Made by a program: the position numbers and the translations under genes. From NCBI GenBank assembly GCA_014529385.2, contig CM043970.1, positions 62,111,496 through 62,175,495 of the forward strand: DNA of 64,000 bases, in the 5' to 3' direction. The notes beneath the pieces were generated by a model that searched no databases, was not told the origin of the DNA, and saw only the letters and a program-made list of their open reading frames with translations. This DNA is from Adiantum capillus-veneris (Eukaryota > Streptophyta > Polypodiopsida > Polypodiales > Pteridaceae). Positions 43,737-54,043 of the stretch are shown piece after piece (the stretch's first letter is position 1; each line of letters opens with the position of its first letter).

Positions 43737-44694
43737 GAAGCGACCACCAAACCAACCAAGCTTTGGGCAAGAAAACCTTGAACTGGCTGAAGATTGGTCT
43801 AGACTCTACTAGACCAGGTGAGTGACTAGACCAGCTGGACCAGGGACGAGGAGGACTAGACCAGGGTCTAGACCAGGCAAGTGACTAGACCAGCTGGACA
43901 GGGACGAGGAGGACTAGACCAGGGTCGAGGGGGTCTAGACCAGAGGCGAGGGCAGGTTGGACCAAGGCGAGAGAGGACCAAACCAGCAAGGCGAGAGACT
44001 AGACCAGCTAGATTAAGCTATCAAGGGTGAAACTGGACCAGACCAATAGGCTGCACAGGCGAAGCGAAGAAACCAGCTACTCAACAGAGTTAGACTTCAG
44101 TTGAGGTCCCACCGTGATCGCCAAAATGAGAGCACCTGTAGCGCGGATAATGTGTCGTGCTCTCTACAGTGTGGGTGCCCCTCAGTGCAATGTGCGTGAC
44201 AATCTCACTCAAACAAATGGAAACTCTCTCAAACAGAATGAAACACAGAAACAATGGATAACAACAGAGACACAACAGTGGACTAGAACATGTGGACTCG
44301 ACTAACTCAAAGAACCATGTACAGACTCTGGCGTGGCAGCACACTCAGCTCCAGCCCATGACTCACAGGTACAAATGGGGTGTCGAGGCTCAGATGTGCA
44401 GGGATGGTGAAGCAGTGCTCTGTGTAAGACTCTCTGCTCTCGAGAGCGATGTTGGACCAAAGGTGAAGAAAAATGATAAGAGAACCGACCGCTACTACTC
44501 ATATGTACCACCGTAAAGAGCCACCAACGGCTCATAAATGTCAGCCATGTGGTGACCTGGCCACGAGGTCCACTAGACCACCGTCGGTAGGTACCCTGCC
44601 ACGTGTCACTCCCAGACCAGAGGGTCCGTCCAGTGTGAACCAGACCAACTGTCCAACTGTCTGTCCTGTGAAGTGACACTGTAGCCCGGCTACA

Positions 44695-45064
44695 AGAACA
44701 TCTGTAGCTGGATCGAAACCGTGCCTCCACTGTCGAAAGTGGGCTTGAACTGCTCTAATGGTGCGATGACCTTGGATGCCATCTTGGAGGTCTTGAACTG
44801 ATAGTAGCCATATCCGAGGAACTGAACATCCAAGATATTGCCCACCTCAGCGAGAAGGTGGGCCTGGAGAAGATCGCGCACCTCTCCTTTGCTGGGTCTA
44901 GTGCCGAGAATCTTGGAGATTACGGAAGTCGCTTGAAGGCGTTCCACCTCTGTTGCGAGGCTTGCTTGCTTTGTCGGCGAAAGAGCAAGTCGGATGGTGG
45001 GCTCTGCGGGGTTGGGCGATGGGGCTTGCTGAGAGTCCCTTTGAGGTGGAGCATGAGCCTCCAT
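44695..45064 (-). pseudogene. L1 copy S ORF1, DUF4283-like N-terminal part
   Basis: Starts at ATG 45064 (MEAHAPPQRDSQQAPSPNP). VISKILGTRPSKGEVRDLLQ and VQFLGYGYYQFKTSKMASKV fit the DUF4283 pattern of plant L1 ORF1. It is cut by the LTR element at 44694. Copy T at 55168 has the same start and domain. Confidence 0.85.
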
Positions 45065-45760
45065 TAGTGTCTGCTGCCGTGGAGAAGGGTGAAATGACGA
45101 CGACTAGAGGTGGCCCTCTGCTGGCCGAGCACGTTGAAAGTGCTGACGAGTTCAGCCAAGCAAGACCCGCGGGGAGGGGGCGGGGGTAGCGATGCGGAAG
45201 AAATGGGAGTGCGAAGCTGGGGCGGGCGGGCGGCGGCAGGGTGAGGTGCTTTGGTGAGGCGGGCTGGGGCGGGTTCGCTGCGCGCTGGGGCAGAATGCAG
45301 GCAGCGGGCGGGCAGGGCAGCGCGCTGGAGGTCGGGGGTGGGGGGGGGGTGGGGGGGGGTGGGGAGGGTGCAGAGCGTGCGCGGGGGGGGAATGAGCGAG
45401 CGCAGCAGTGAGCTCGAAAGGGCATGAATTTGTCAATGCCAAGAGAAGGAAGGGTGAGATAGATCAAGGAGAAATTGACAAGCAGTAATGATATTTGCCG
45501 GAAAGGTGGGAGGTTCAGGCACTGGAGTACTCGATCCAGGTCTAGCTCGGAAAAGAGGGGAAAGGGTGAATAAGTGGAAAACGGAAGAGCTGGGGGTGAG
45601 AGGTTCAAGCTGTGCCAACCAAAGCATGTAATCCACAAAGCAGGAGCTGACTGCTTGAAACCACCTCTGCGAAGATAAGTTTGGGAGCATGGGACCAAAA
45701 ATAATAGTGGAAAGGTTTAGAGTGGGATAGGGGATTTCAAGAATCAATTCATATACACAA

Positions 45761-46138
45761 AGAGTTCATTATGAAAAATTATACATTTTAGGATAAACTA
45801 CAGGTTGAGGGCTTGTCATGTATGCTGTCGGAAATGCCACCATTATGAAAGGCACGCACACACACAGCCTCAGTTAACATTGGAGTGATTTTATTGCTTT
45901 CAGAAGAATCGTAGTTTTTCCTTTTTCCTTCCTGACATATAGATATATTTTCTACATTGAGTTTGTTTCATGGGCCATTTGGGCTTTGCCAAGGCTTTAT
46001 ACAGGCTGCCTGTTTCTTTTAATGCGGTATGCATGCTTGCTCCTGTACATATCTGTGCATATATGTATGGCTGTTAAAAAACTCTATGGTTTGGCTTCTA
46101 CTGTAGGTGAGATGTAACACGCTATTGTATGGCAACAG
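45761..46138. other. 3' end of the 37 kb host intron
   Basis: AT-rich ordinary intron sequence without mobile DNA that I can recognise, ending in acceptor GGCAACAG. Confidence 0.6.
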
Positions 46139-46239
46139 GTTGATCTGCCTTCTGGCGGTAAACTAAGCCCTCGTGGACTGCAACTGTTGGGATTATCTGG
46201 ATTGGGCTCAAGTGGAGGCTTTGAGCGTTTACACTATTT
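46139..46239 (+). CDS. Host exon C: proline iminopeptidase-like
   Basis: 101 bp after acceptor GGCAACAG, starting VDLPSGGKLSPRGLQLLGL and continuing GLGSSGGFERLHY. In family members this block directly follows the Glu/Asp-Gly-Gly at which exon B ends, so the 37.1 kb between them is one intron. It ends after two bases of a codon, at donor GTAAAA. Confidence 0.92.
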
Positions 46240-46317
46240 GTAAAAGCTGTTATTTGACAAAAGTCCAGTTGCTAGTTTGCTACTAAGTTCAATAGTAATG
46301 GTCATCGGTGTTGTCAG

Positions 46318-46390
46318 GTTGGAGAGGGCATGGGACCCTGTGCTAGTGCAAGGGACCCCAAAAAGACTTAGTAGTACTTTCTTAAGGATG
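46318..46390 (+). CDS. Host exon D: proline iminopeptidase-like
   Basis: 73 bp after acceptor GTTGTCAG; it completes the Leu codon and reads LERAWDPVLVQGTPKRLSST, then FLRM. It ends in phase 0 at donor GTAAGG. It aligns with the family block 'LERVWDPVLVPGA'. Confidence 0.9.
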
Positions 46391-46511
46391 GTAAGGAGTT
46401 ATTATGATTCAGCTCAGGTTGCAATGAAATGAAACATGAAAATGTTACTTGCTACTGTATTGGGTTTGGAACCTCACATTTTTTCTTAATTCCTGGGTTT
46501 TTGTGGTGCAG

Positions 46512-46580
46512 TTCGAGAACTGGTTTTCTTTTGATACAAATCCCCTGTATGCTTTGATGCACGAATCGATTTATTGTCAG
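46512..46580 (+). CDS. Host exon E: proline iminopeptidase-like, followed by a GC donor
   Basis: 23 codons, FENWFSFDTNPLYAL then MHESIYCQ, after acceptor GTGGTGCAG. It matches the family 'NPLYALLHESIYCQG'. The downstream intron (46581-46657, 77 bp) begins GC (CAG|GCATAG) and ends TTTCAG, a GC-AG intron. No GT donor preserves the Cys-Gln codons. Confidence 0.9.
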
Positions 46581-46657
46581 GCATAGCCTTCTCAAGTCTA
46601 AACATCTCTATCTATGGGGAGGATTAGGATGAGTTTCTAACAGGACTGCTCTTTCAG

Positions 46658-46765
46658 GGTGCTGCATCAAATTGGGCAGCTCATAGGATACGGGATGAGT
46701 TTAGAGATCAGTTTGATGCAGTAAAGGCTGCAAAGAATGGAGAACCTGTTTTCTTCACCGGAGAG
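46658..46765 (+). CDS. Host exon F: proline iminopeptidase-like
   Basis: 36 codons, GAASNWAAHRIRDEF ... GEPVFFTGE. The donor that keeps the family junction (TGE|MVFPW) is GTGATA at 46766. A stronger-looking donor GTAAGT lies exactly 12 bp further on at 46778 and would add four in-frame residues (VILH). Confidence 0.9.
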
Positions 46766-46845
46766 GTGATATTACATGTAAGTGCACACTGAAATGTGAA
46801 GATGCAGCTTTTGACTGATGGCTTGGTACATTTGAATGTGAGCAG

Positions 46846-46971
46846 ATGGTTTTCCCATGGATGTTTGATGAACTTACAGCTTTAAGGCCATTGAAAGAGT
46901 TAGCCAATCTCTTGGCAGCCAAGGAGGATTGGCCTCCTTTGTACGATGAAACGGCTTTAAAGGCGAATGAA
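46846..46971 (+). CDS. Host exon G: proline iminopeptidase-like
   Basis: 42 codons after acceptor GTGAGCAG, starting MVFPWMFDELTALRPLKEL and ending YDETALKANE at donor GTAAGC. This is one of the most recognisable blocks of the family. The next expected block (VPVAAAVYYEDMYV-like) is not found in the remaining 17 kb, so the downstream intron is again very large. Confidence 0.92.
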
Positions 46972-47115
46972 GTAAGCTTTCGTTTTCCACTAAATTAAAA
47001 TGTTTGTGGCTGTCAACCTTTGCTCATGCTATTGCAATGAACACAAGCTTTTCTGAAACTCCTTTTACTTTTGGAGCTCCCCTATTTGTTTTCTGAAATT
47101 CTCATGTACTTGCAA
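46972..47115. other. Start of the downstream host intron
   Basis: Unique-looking intron sequence between exon G and the truncated 5' end of LINE-I copy e. Confidence 0.6.
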
Positions 47116-50100
47116 GGAGTCAAAGAACTTCTCTGCATGATGGGTAGTGAGACTACTCATACAAAGGCATGGAGGGTAGGGAAGAAGTCACAAGGAAATG
47201 GGGAGACTTCAAAGGAGACAGCTGGACTTCTTGAAGAAGTGTCGAAAACGGGCATATTCCTTGGTGATGACCTCACACTCTCACCACTGGCTCATATGAA
47301 AGAAGTTATGCCCGAGATAGTAACAGCTGGAGAAAAGGGGAAAGTGGCCTTCTACAGGGATGGACGAGTGGTTATTCTGGAGAATTGCCTTCGAGGATAG
47401 TTTCACAGGGAGGGACATCATTTCCTACTCTGAGAGGCATCAGGCCCCGGGGCAGTCCATCCCACATGTAAGCGGATACACATGGGAGACAGCTTGCAGA
47501 CAGGACACTCGATCAAAGCACAAAGGACGAGGTTCAAGAGGAGTGGCAGTCTTGTTCAGGAAGGAGTTACAACCTCTGATCTTGGAGGGATGAGCATGCT
47601 AGGTATATGTGGGTGAGACTGAAGGCAGAGACAAGCAGATACCTCTACATCGCTATTTGCTATTTCCCTCCTAGTACGTCAGTGTATGCATCACCTAGGG
47701 GACAATCCCCTTCTCTATTTCGGATGATGATATATGGGAGTTTTCCAGGGATGGCGACATTATTATCTTGGGGGATTTCAATGCTAGGACTGCCCATCAC
47801 ATCACCAGATAGTATTCTATGATACCTTAGAGGAGTTGATGCGGGAGCTTGATATTACAGAAATGGGCCTGTCTAGATTATCACCGGATGAGGAGCACAC
47901 TAAGTATGGCAAATACTTGTACTTGTTTGATGTGGGGACTGCACATGGATTGGCCATTTTGAATGGCCTACAAAGATTCCCTGCAGTAGATGGTTTTACA
48001 TGCTTTCCACATCGGCATGGCGCTAGTACAATGGATTATGTTATGGCTCTCAAGACTCATTCCTTCCTTTCAGGATTTCATGGTGGGAACTAGGCCAGTT
48101 GGGGTAGTAGTCGATCATGCTATCTTGTCTTTCACTCTATCGTTCCTGTTCAGCACAGCGCCATTGGGAGAGGTCTCCACACATACTTGGTATATCTTCA
48201 CTAGGGAGACGGATCTAGTGTACACTGATGAGATATACAGGCAGCTATGGATGAGCTCACCCAGATTCTGACAGAGACGCTTCATGATACAGCATCAACA
48301 ACATATCCCCACAAGCTCACCCAGATTCTGAAGACATGAAAGAGCACATGATCATGATGGTTTGGTAGCAAAGCGCTTCATTCATGCTAAAGATATGCTT
48401 GTAGAGCCTCTTGCTATGATGTTTAATAGAGCCATGTATGAGGGCTTTTGTGAAACCTGGAGTATGTCCACGATTGTGCCTATCTTCAAGTCAGGAGATC
48501 CTATGCTTCTCAGGAATTACCGCACAATCATGGTTGGACACACTCTAGCTAGGCTATATGCCTCAATTCTTGAAAATGACTTGAGTAGATGGGCAGAGAG
48601 AGAGGTCATGCGAGCAACAGGACAGGCAGGGTTCCGGAGACTTTTCTCCGCTCTTGATCAGATTTTGACGCTCAGAGCCATTATTGAGGAGGGTAGACAC
48701 CATGGCAAGACGATTTATTGTAGCTTTGTGGAATTCCGCAAAACCTTTGATATAGTGCCACGAGCCAGATTCATACGCAGATTGCAGGACATGGGGGTGC
48801 CCACCGAGCTGATCTGGGGGATCTTAGCTTTATACAAGACAGTGGTAGGGCAGGTACACACTACTCCCGGCATGTCCGACGTGGTTCACTTCACCATTGG
48901 GGTGAAGCAGGGCTGTCGCCTATCTCCAACTCTCTTTGGGATAAATGTAGATGAGTTTTCAGATTATGTACAGACAGAGGGTGATAGAGGTGCTCAATAG
49001 GCAGGGACGTGGATCTTGTTGCTATTATATGCTGATGATATTGTGTTGATCTAATATTCTCCAGAGGGGATGCAACGTCATGTGGATGCATTGCATGTAT
49101 TTGCATAGGGCAGTGGATTGTCTGTGAACCTTGGTAAGACCAAGGTAATGGTATTTAACACTAGGGCGTAGTGGGTAAGGAGATCCGCCCCCACCTTTAC
49201 ATATGGTTGAGAAATTGTAGAGTATGCAGATGCATATACTTATCTTGGGGCGGTTTTCAGTGGTCCAGTATTCTCCCTGAGGCATGCAGTAGATACGAGA
49301 TTGACCAGAGCCTATGCAGCGTTGGGGAGACATGTTCGCAAGTCCAGTTCCAGGAACCTCGGACAAAGCTTTGGCTCTTTGGCACTTTGGTCACTTTGGC
49401 CATGCTGTACGGAGTGGAGATCTGGGGCCCCTCAGTTGATCATCATAGCAGAGCGAGAAATATTGATGGATGGAGATGTATGGAGAGGCCTTCGGTGTCT
49501 ATGATTTCTCGGACATTGTTAGGGCGCAGCTCGCTACTCCTCCATTGGTAGTGGAGGCACTCACTCGATCAGTTTCATTCATGCATAGCACCTGGACTCT
49601 CCCTAGAGACATATATGCTCGATTAGCACTAGTCTTCGCGACAATTGGCATTCCAGGGAGATAGATCATGTTGGTATGCAGAGATGGCATCTTGGTTTCA
49701 GCTACATGGCTTTAGTATGGATTGGCTACCCTCATTTGAGTACTCTCTAGATGCACCCTCCATCTCCCTCACTTGGGCAGAGATTACCAAGCTCATCAGA
49801 CATGACTTGATTCGCTTGGATATGAAGAGGACATGGATACAGCCTACACATAAGTTGGGTACGAAGATGGCACTCTATAGAGAGCATCTTCTCCAGCTTA
49901 CAGAGGATGGTTTTGTGACCGGACCAGGATACATGGATACTCATCTATCCCATGGGATATGATGTGCTATTGGTCAGATACGCACATCCTCACATGAGTT
50001 AGAGATCGAGACAGGCAGATTTAGAGTAGTACCCGTTGAGTCCAGGATTTGTTAGGTGTGCCAGATAGAGCCCGAGACAGAGCTACATTACATGTCACTG

Positions 50101-50687
50101 CCCAATATACTATGAGATATGAGGCCGCTTTCACTGTCTATACAGAGAGGGTTTTGGACCACTTTCTAGAGTCATGAGATACCAGGATCAGAAATGCCTC
50201 GGATTATACTTACTGGAGATTTGCAGACATAGAGAGGACCTCTTGAAGAGGGGCACAATGAGAGAGAACCAGCAACAGCGGCAGATTACAGATTTCTTTC
50301 AGCCACAGACAGAGGAGTTTGAGCAGCTCCCACAACATAGCAGCACCAGAGGCATATTGCTTGATTGGGCGATAGAGCGAGGGTGGTCCCGTCGACCACG
50401 GATGAGGGGGTCCTCCCGACATTGCCGAGAGAGGATCCATACCATATTGGCGTAACATAGGAGCCGTCTCGACAGAGTGCTTATCTTTACTGTCAGAAAG
50501 CTCCATTGTATCAACCCACACCTGCCCCTCCCCCTTTGTATCCCCCTTTGTCTCAGCTTTCACCCCACCCCTACCCACTAATTTCTTTTCAGTTCTTTGT
50601 ACTTTTTGTACCTAGACCTGGTAACCTTTTGGTCTCATAGGTCATTTTGGCCTCTTGAAGACATTAATATAACATTTCATTTCATTA

Positions 50688-50692
<5 letters not shown>
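47116..50692 (+). mobile_element. LINE-I copy e: ORF1 end, endonuclease, reverse transcriptase, 3' end
   Basis: 5'-truncated within the ORF1 RRM-like region (GVKELLCMMGSETTHTKAWRVG). 47360-48130 is the endonuclease with frame breaks (EDSFTGRDIISYSERH, LGDFNA-like, HGLAILNGLQRF, STMDYVMAL, VVDHAI). 48340-49160 is the RT (WSMSTIVPIFKSGDPML, RNYRTIMVGHTLARLYAS, KQGCRLSPTLF, YADDIVLI then TAA). 49200-50455 is the C-terminal region. The 3' UTR ends GGTCTCATAGGTC ... AACATTTCATTTCATTACAT, followed by (TC)n. Its 5' flank is plain intron, not a microsatellite. Confidence 0.88.

Positions 50693-50732
<40 letters not shown>
50693..50732. repeat. (TC)n between LINE-I copies e and f
   Basis: About 20 TC units directly joining the 3' end of copy e to the truncated RT start of copy f (AATAGCGGGGCATGTACG). 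Confidence 0.97.
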
Positions 50733-50735
<3 letters not shown>

Positions 50736-52647
50736 AGCGGGGCATGTACGCACCTCAGAGGGTCTATCCACACCGGTTCACTCAACTATTGGGTTGAAGC
50801 AGGGTTGCCCGCTCTCTCCTACTCTATTTGGTATGTATGTGGATGAGGTTTCTGACTACATTGAGAGAGATGGTGATAGAGGTGCATAGCTGGCAGGGAC
50901 ATGGATCATGGATTCCACTATTGTTATATGCTGATGATATTGTGTTGATCTCCGACTCTTTGGAGGGGATACAACGTCACTTGGATGCTTTGCATAGGTT
51001 TGCCCAGGAAAGTGGTTTGTCCGTCAACCTTGGTAAAACCAAGGTCATGATATTTAATACCACCCCACAGTGGATCAGGAGGTCAACGCCCACCCACATT
51101 CACATACGGCCAGGAGACGGTGGAGTATACAGATGCTTACACTTACCTTGGAGTGGTTTTTAGTGGGCCAGTATTTTCATTGAGGAGAGCAGCAGAGACT
51201 AGATTGACTAGAGCCCATGCAGCATTGGGTATATTGGAAAGGATGTGTTCACAGGTTCAGTTTCAGGAGCCTCGGACGAAGCTCTGGCTCTTTGACACTT
51301 TGGTGGCTGCATTGCTTTATGGAGCTGAGATTTGGGGACCTTCATTGGATCGTCATGGGAGGACAGGCCGCACTGATGGATGGGGGGACATGGAGAAGCC
51401 TCTGGTCTCTATGATCTCGTGGCTCATTAGAGCTAAGGCTTCAGTACCACGTGCTATTGTCCGAGCAGAGCTAGCTGCCCCCCCACTAGTGGTTGAGGTG
51501 CTCACCAGATCTATCTCCTTTATACACCGCATGTGGGAACTTTCCAGAGACAGATATGCCCGCCTTGCACTTGAGTCCTCTTGACAGTTAGCCATGCATG
51601 GAGATACAACATGCTGGTATGGGGAGATGACATCATGGTTTCAGGCTGATGGGTTCAACATAGTCAGATTACCTCCCTTCCAGTACTCAGTGGATGCACC
51701 CTCTTTGACTCTTACATAGCCTGAGATCACCAGGCTTATCCTGACTCAGCTAGACACCAGGAGGACATATATACAATCGAAGATGGCTTTCTACAGAAAG
51801 CATCTTCTCCAGCTTATGGAGGTTGTTTTTGTGACGAGGCCCAGATACATGGACACCCACTTGTCTCATGGGATACGATGTGCTATTGGCCAGATACACA
51901 CATCTTCACACCAGCTGCGGATCGAGACTGAGAGATACAGCGGAGTACCATCAGAGGCCAGGACATGCCCCCTGTGTGACATCGAGCCTGAGAGAGAGTT
52001 GCACTACACATGCCACTGCCCCGTCTACTACGAGATACGAGGCCGCTTCAATTGCTTGTTCAGAGAGGGCTTTGGACCACTCTCCAGAGTCATGCGGTAC
52101 GAGGATCGGAGATGCCTGGGTTTGTTTTTGCTCGAGCTGAGCAGACACAGAGAGAGCTTGATGAGAGGAGAGGCTAGCCAGTCTCAGAGACAGATTACAG
52201 ACTTCTTTAGAGCTGCCACTGGACACCTGGAGGAGCTACTACCACAGCAGAGCTCATCGCCTCACACGAGAGGCACACTGATCAACCGAGCGACCGAGCG
52301 ACCGAGATCCAGACGCCCACGACCGCGGAGGACTACACAGCATCGACGGAGGATGCATCAGAGGATTCGGATCACTTTGGGCCGACATGCACGACGCTCG
52401 GTCAGATTGCTGACCATGGAGGAGATTGATGAGATCCGCCAGCTACCGATGCTGGATCTCTTGTGATCTAGCTATCCCAGCTAGCTACTTAGTTCACACC
52501 TAGTAGTTTAGGATTCCATAGTATTCTATTCTATCATTTTGTCATCTTGTTACTCTGACTTTGTATCAGATCCACCACATTGTAACTTTTTGGTCTCATA
52601 GGTCACTTTGGCCTTTTGAAGATGTTAATATAACATTTCATTTCATT

Positions 52648-52650
<3 letters not shown>
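50733..52650 (+). mobile_element. LINE-I copy f: end of reverse transcriptase to 3' end
   Basis: Begins within the RT (GHVRTSEGLSTPVHSTIG-like), keeps KQGCPLSPTLFGMYVDEV and an intact YADDIVLI, then 51120-52466 the C-terminal domain with YMDTHLSHGIRCAIGQIH, CPLCDIEPERELHYTCHC and the Arg-rich tail ending MEEIDEIRQLPMLDLL. The 3' UTR ends AACATTTCATTTCATTTCAT and then (TC)n. Only a few lesions (TGA at 51582, a frame break near 51700, an insertion near 50905). It is highly similar to copy d. Confidence 0.9.

Positions 52651-52703
<53 letters not shown>
52651..52703. repeat. (TC)n between LINE-I copies f and g
   Basis: About 26 TC units, followed by TACACAG of copy g, which makes a splice-acceptor-like word in host sense orientation. 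Confidence 0.97.
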
Positions 52704-52705
<2 letters not shown>

Positions 52706-52906
52706 ACAGCATCGACGGAGACTACAACAGAGGATTCGAGCCATACTCTCGACATCCAGAGTGCAGATGAGGATGGATTCTAGTAGTAGTAGTATTTTTG
52801 TTCTAGTCTTTTTGTACCCAGACTTGGTATCAGATTCACAATTTTGGAACAATTTGGTCTCATAGGTCATTTTGGCCTTTTGAAGACGTTAACATAACAT
52901 TTCATT

Positions 52907-52910
<4 letters not shown>
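52704..52910 (+). mobile_element. LINE-I fragment g (last 200 bp)
   Basis: Starts ACACAGCATCGACGGAG, matching the end of the ORF2 tail (QHRRR), runs through the 3' UTR and ends AACATTTCATTTCAT before a new (TC)n. Confidence 0.9.
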
Positions 52911-52974
<64 letters not shown>

Positions 52975-53057
52975 GTGTTTCTCTGCCGCTTCTATTACCT
53001 CTTTAGTGAGGGGTTTGGGCCTCTATCTAGAGTCATGCGATTCTATGACCAGAGATG

Positions 53058-53103
<46 letters not shown>

Positions 53104-53195
53104 CAGGTCTTGAGTTCAACTCTCCTCGTCGGATAGATCTTTAAGGTCTCTTGGGATAGTTTCCTACGACGTTAAAATTCTCTTCTTCTTCTTCT

Positions 53196-53241
<46 letters not shown>
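52911..53241. repeat. (TC)n tracts, an internal LINE-I fragment (h), and a (TTC)n(TC)n(AC)n tract
   Basis: 52911-52972 is (TC)n. 52973-53058 is fragment h, an internal C-terminal-domain piece (CLFSEGFGPLSRVM-like) that passes straight into (TC)n at GATGCCT. 53059-53099 is (TC)n. 53100-53180 is an unassigned segment with GAGTTCAACTCTCC, a little like a tRNA-type B box. 53185-53241 is TTC, TC and AC repeat. Confidence 0.85.
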
Positions 53242-53979
53242 TATGAGGATGGATTCTAGTAGTACTATCTTTGTTCTAGTTCTTTTGTACCTTGTAATGG
53301 TATTAGATTCTCCATTTTGCAACAGATTGGTCTCATAGGTCATTTTGGCCTTTTGAAGACATTAATAGATAATTTCAGTTTTATTTCTGCCTCTTCAGAG
53401 AGGGGTTTGGTCCTCTATCTAGAGTCATGCGATTCTATGACCAGAGATGCCTTGGTCTATATTTGATGCAGATACAACAACATCGAGCAGGATTCTCGAG
53501 AGAGAGAGACCTACATTTGGAGAGACTTACCCAGAGTCAGATCACATATTTTTCATACCAGAGCACATATGAGAGCAGTTAGAGATGGCGGAGATACAAA
53601 TTGTATCATCAGTAGAGGCATACTGAGTGATTGAATAGGCGAGATTGGGAGATTTAGGAGACCCAGGATGAGAGGCAGGTCTTCCACGCAAAGGAGACTG
53701 CAACAACATATCAGACTTATCTTTACTAGACATGGGAGCTGTCCTATGTAGACCCTCTCTGTGGAGGATATTGATATGATTCGGCGTCGACCCATGCGAG
53801 CCTTTGATCTTTGATACCTCCCGAGATACTTACCCATTGAGTTTATCATTTTCCTTATTGTTATTTTGTATACACTTTTACTGTTTCACACAGACTTTGT
53901 ATCAGATCCACCAGGATTGTATCAGTTTGGTCTCATAGGTCATTTTGGCCTTTTGAAGACGTTAGTATAATATTTCATT

Positions 53980-53982
<3 letters not shown>
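53242..53982 (+). mobile_element. LINE-I fragments i and j (3' regions)
   Basis: Fragment i (53242-53376) is a 3' UTR piece ending GAAGACATTAATAGATAATTTCAG with no (TC)n. Fragment j (53377-53982) starts in the C-terminal domain (CLFREGFGPLSRVM-like), has several breaks, and ends ATATTTCATTTCAT before (TC)n. Direct abutment of i and j suggests recombination between copies. Confidence 0.8.

Positions 53983-54040
<58 letters not shown>
53983..54040. repeat. (TC)n between LINE-I fragments j and k
   Basis: About 29 TC units. Confidence 0.97.

Positions 54041-54043
<3 letters not shown>

Larger units (their letters stand above)
39421..44694 (-). mobile_element. Gag-protease-only LTR retrotransposon (TR-GAG-like)
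   Basis: LTRs at 39421-39997 and 44127-44694 (TG...CA, about 570 bp, nearly identical apart from a 9 bp repeat-unit indel). On the minus strand the 5' LTR is followed by TTTTGGCGATCACGGTGGGACC, resembling the primer site of Athila/Tat-type gypsy elements. The 4.1 kb interior encodes Gag with four zinc knuckles and a protease-like segment, then a G/C-rich minisatellite. No reverse transcriptase, RNase H or integrase is present. Such non-autonomous elements with only gag are known in plants. No clean target duplication is visible, and about 6 bp of L1 sequence are missing at the insertion point. Confidence 0.88.
37161..45760 (-). mobile_element. L1-type LINE copy S, minus strand, split by a Gag-protease LTR element
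   Basis: From the high-coordinate side: a G-rich/C-rich 5' region (about 45760-45070, left border uncertain), ORF1 start 45064-44695, LTR element 44694-39421, ORF1 continuation 39420-38940 with a knuckle (CFICRQMGHLAKG, last Cys lost), endonuclease 38868-38070 (YNVCGLCHLEKW, VVLQEHNQHEFVGQ, CGDFNNTPD), linker, and RT entry 37756-37165 (WCPITLMPFVYKLLAKM). The element ends abruptly in the RT at 37161, so its 3' part is lost. A 68 bp tandem duplication lies at about 38767-38902. Confidence 0.83.

Noticed and set aside
45070-45442. Pro/Arg-rich frames in the GC-rich region as a gene
   Set aside because: The region lies exactly before L1 ORF1 in two independent copies and is best seen as LINE 5' untranslated sequence.
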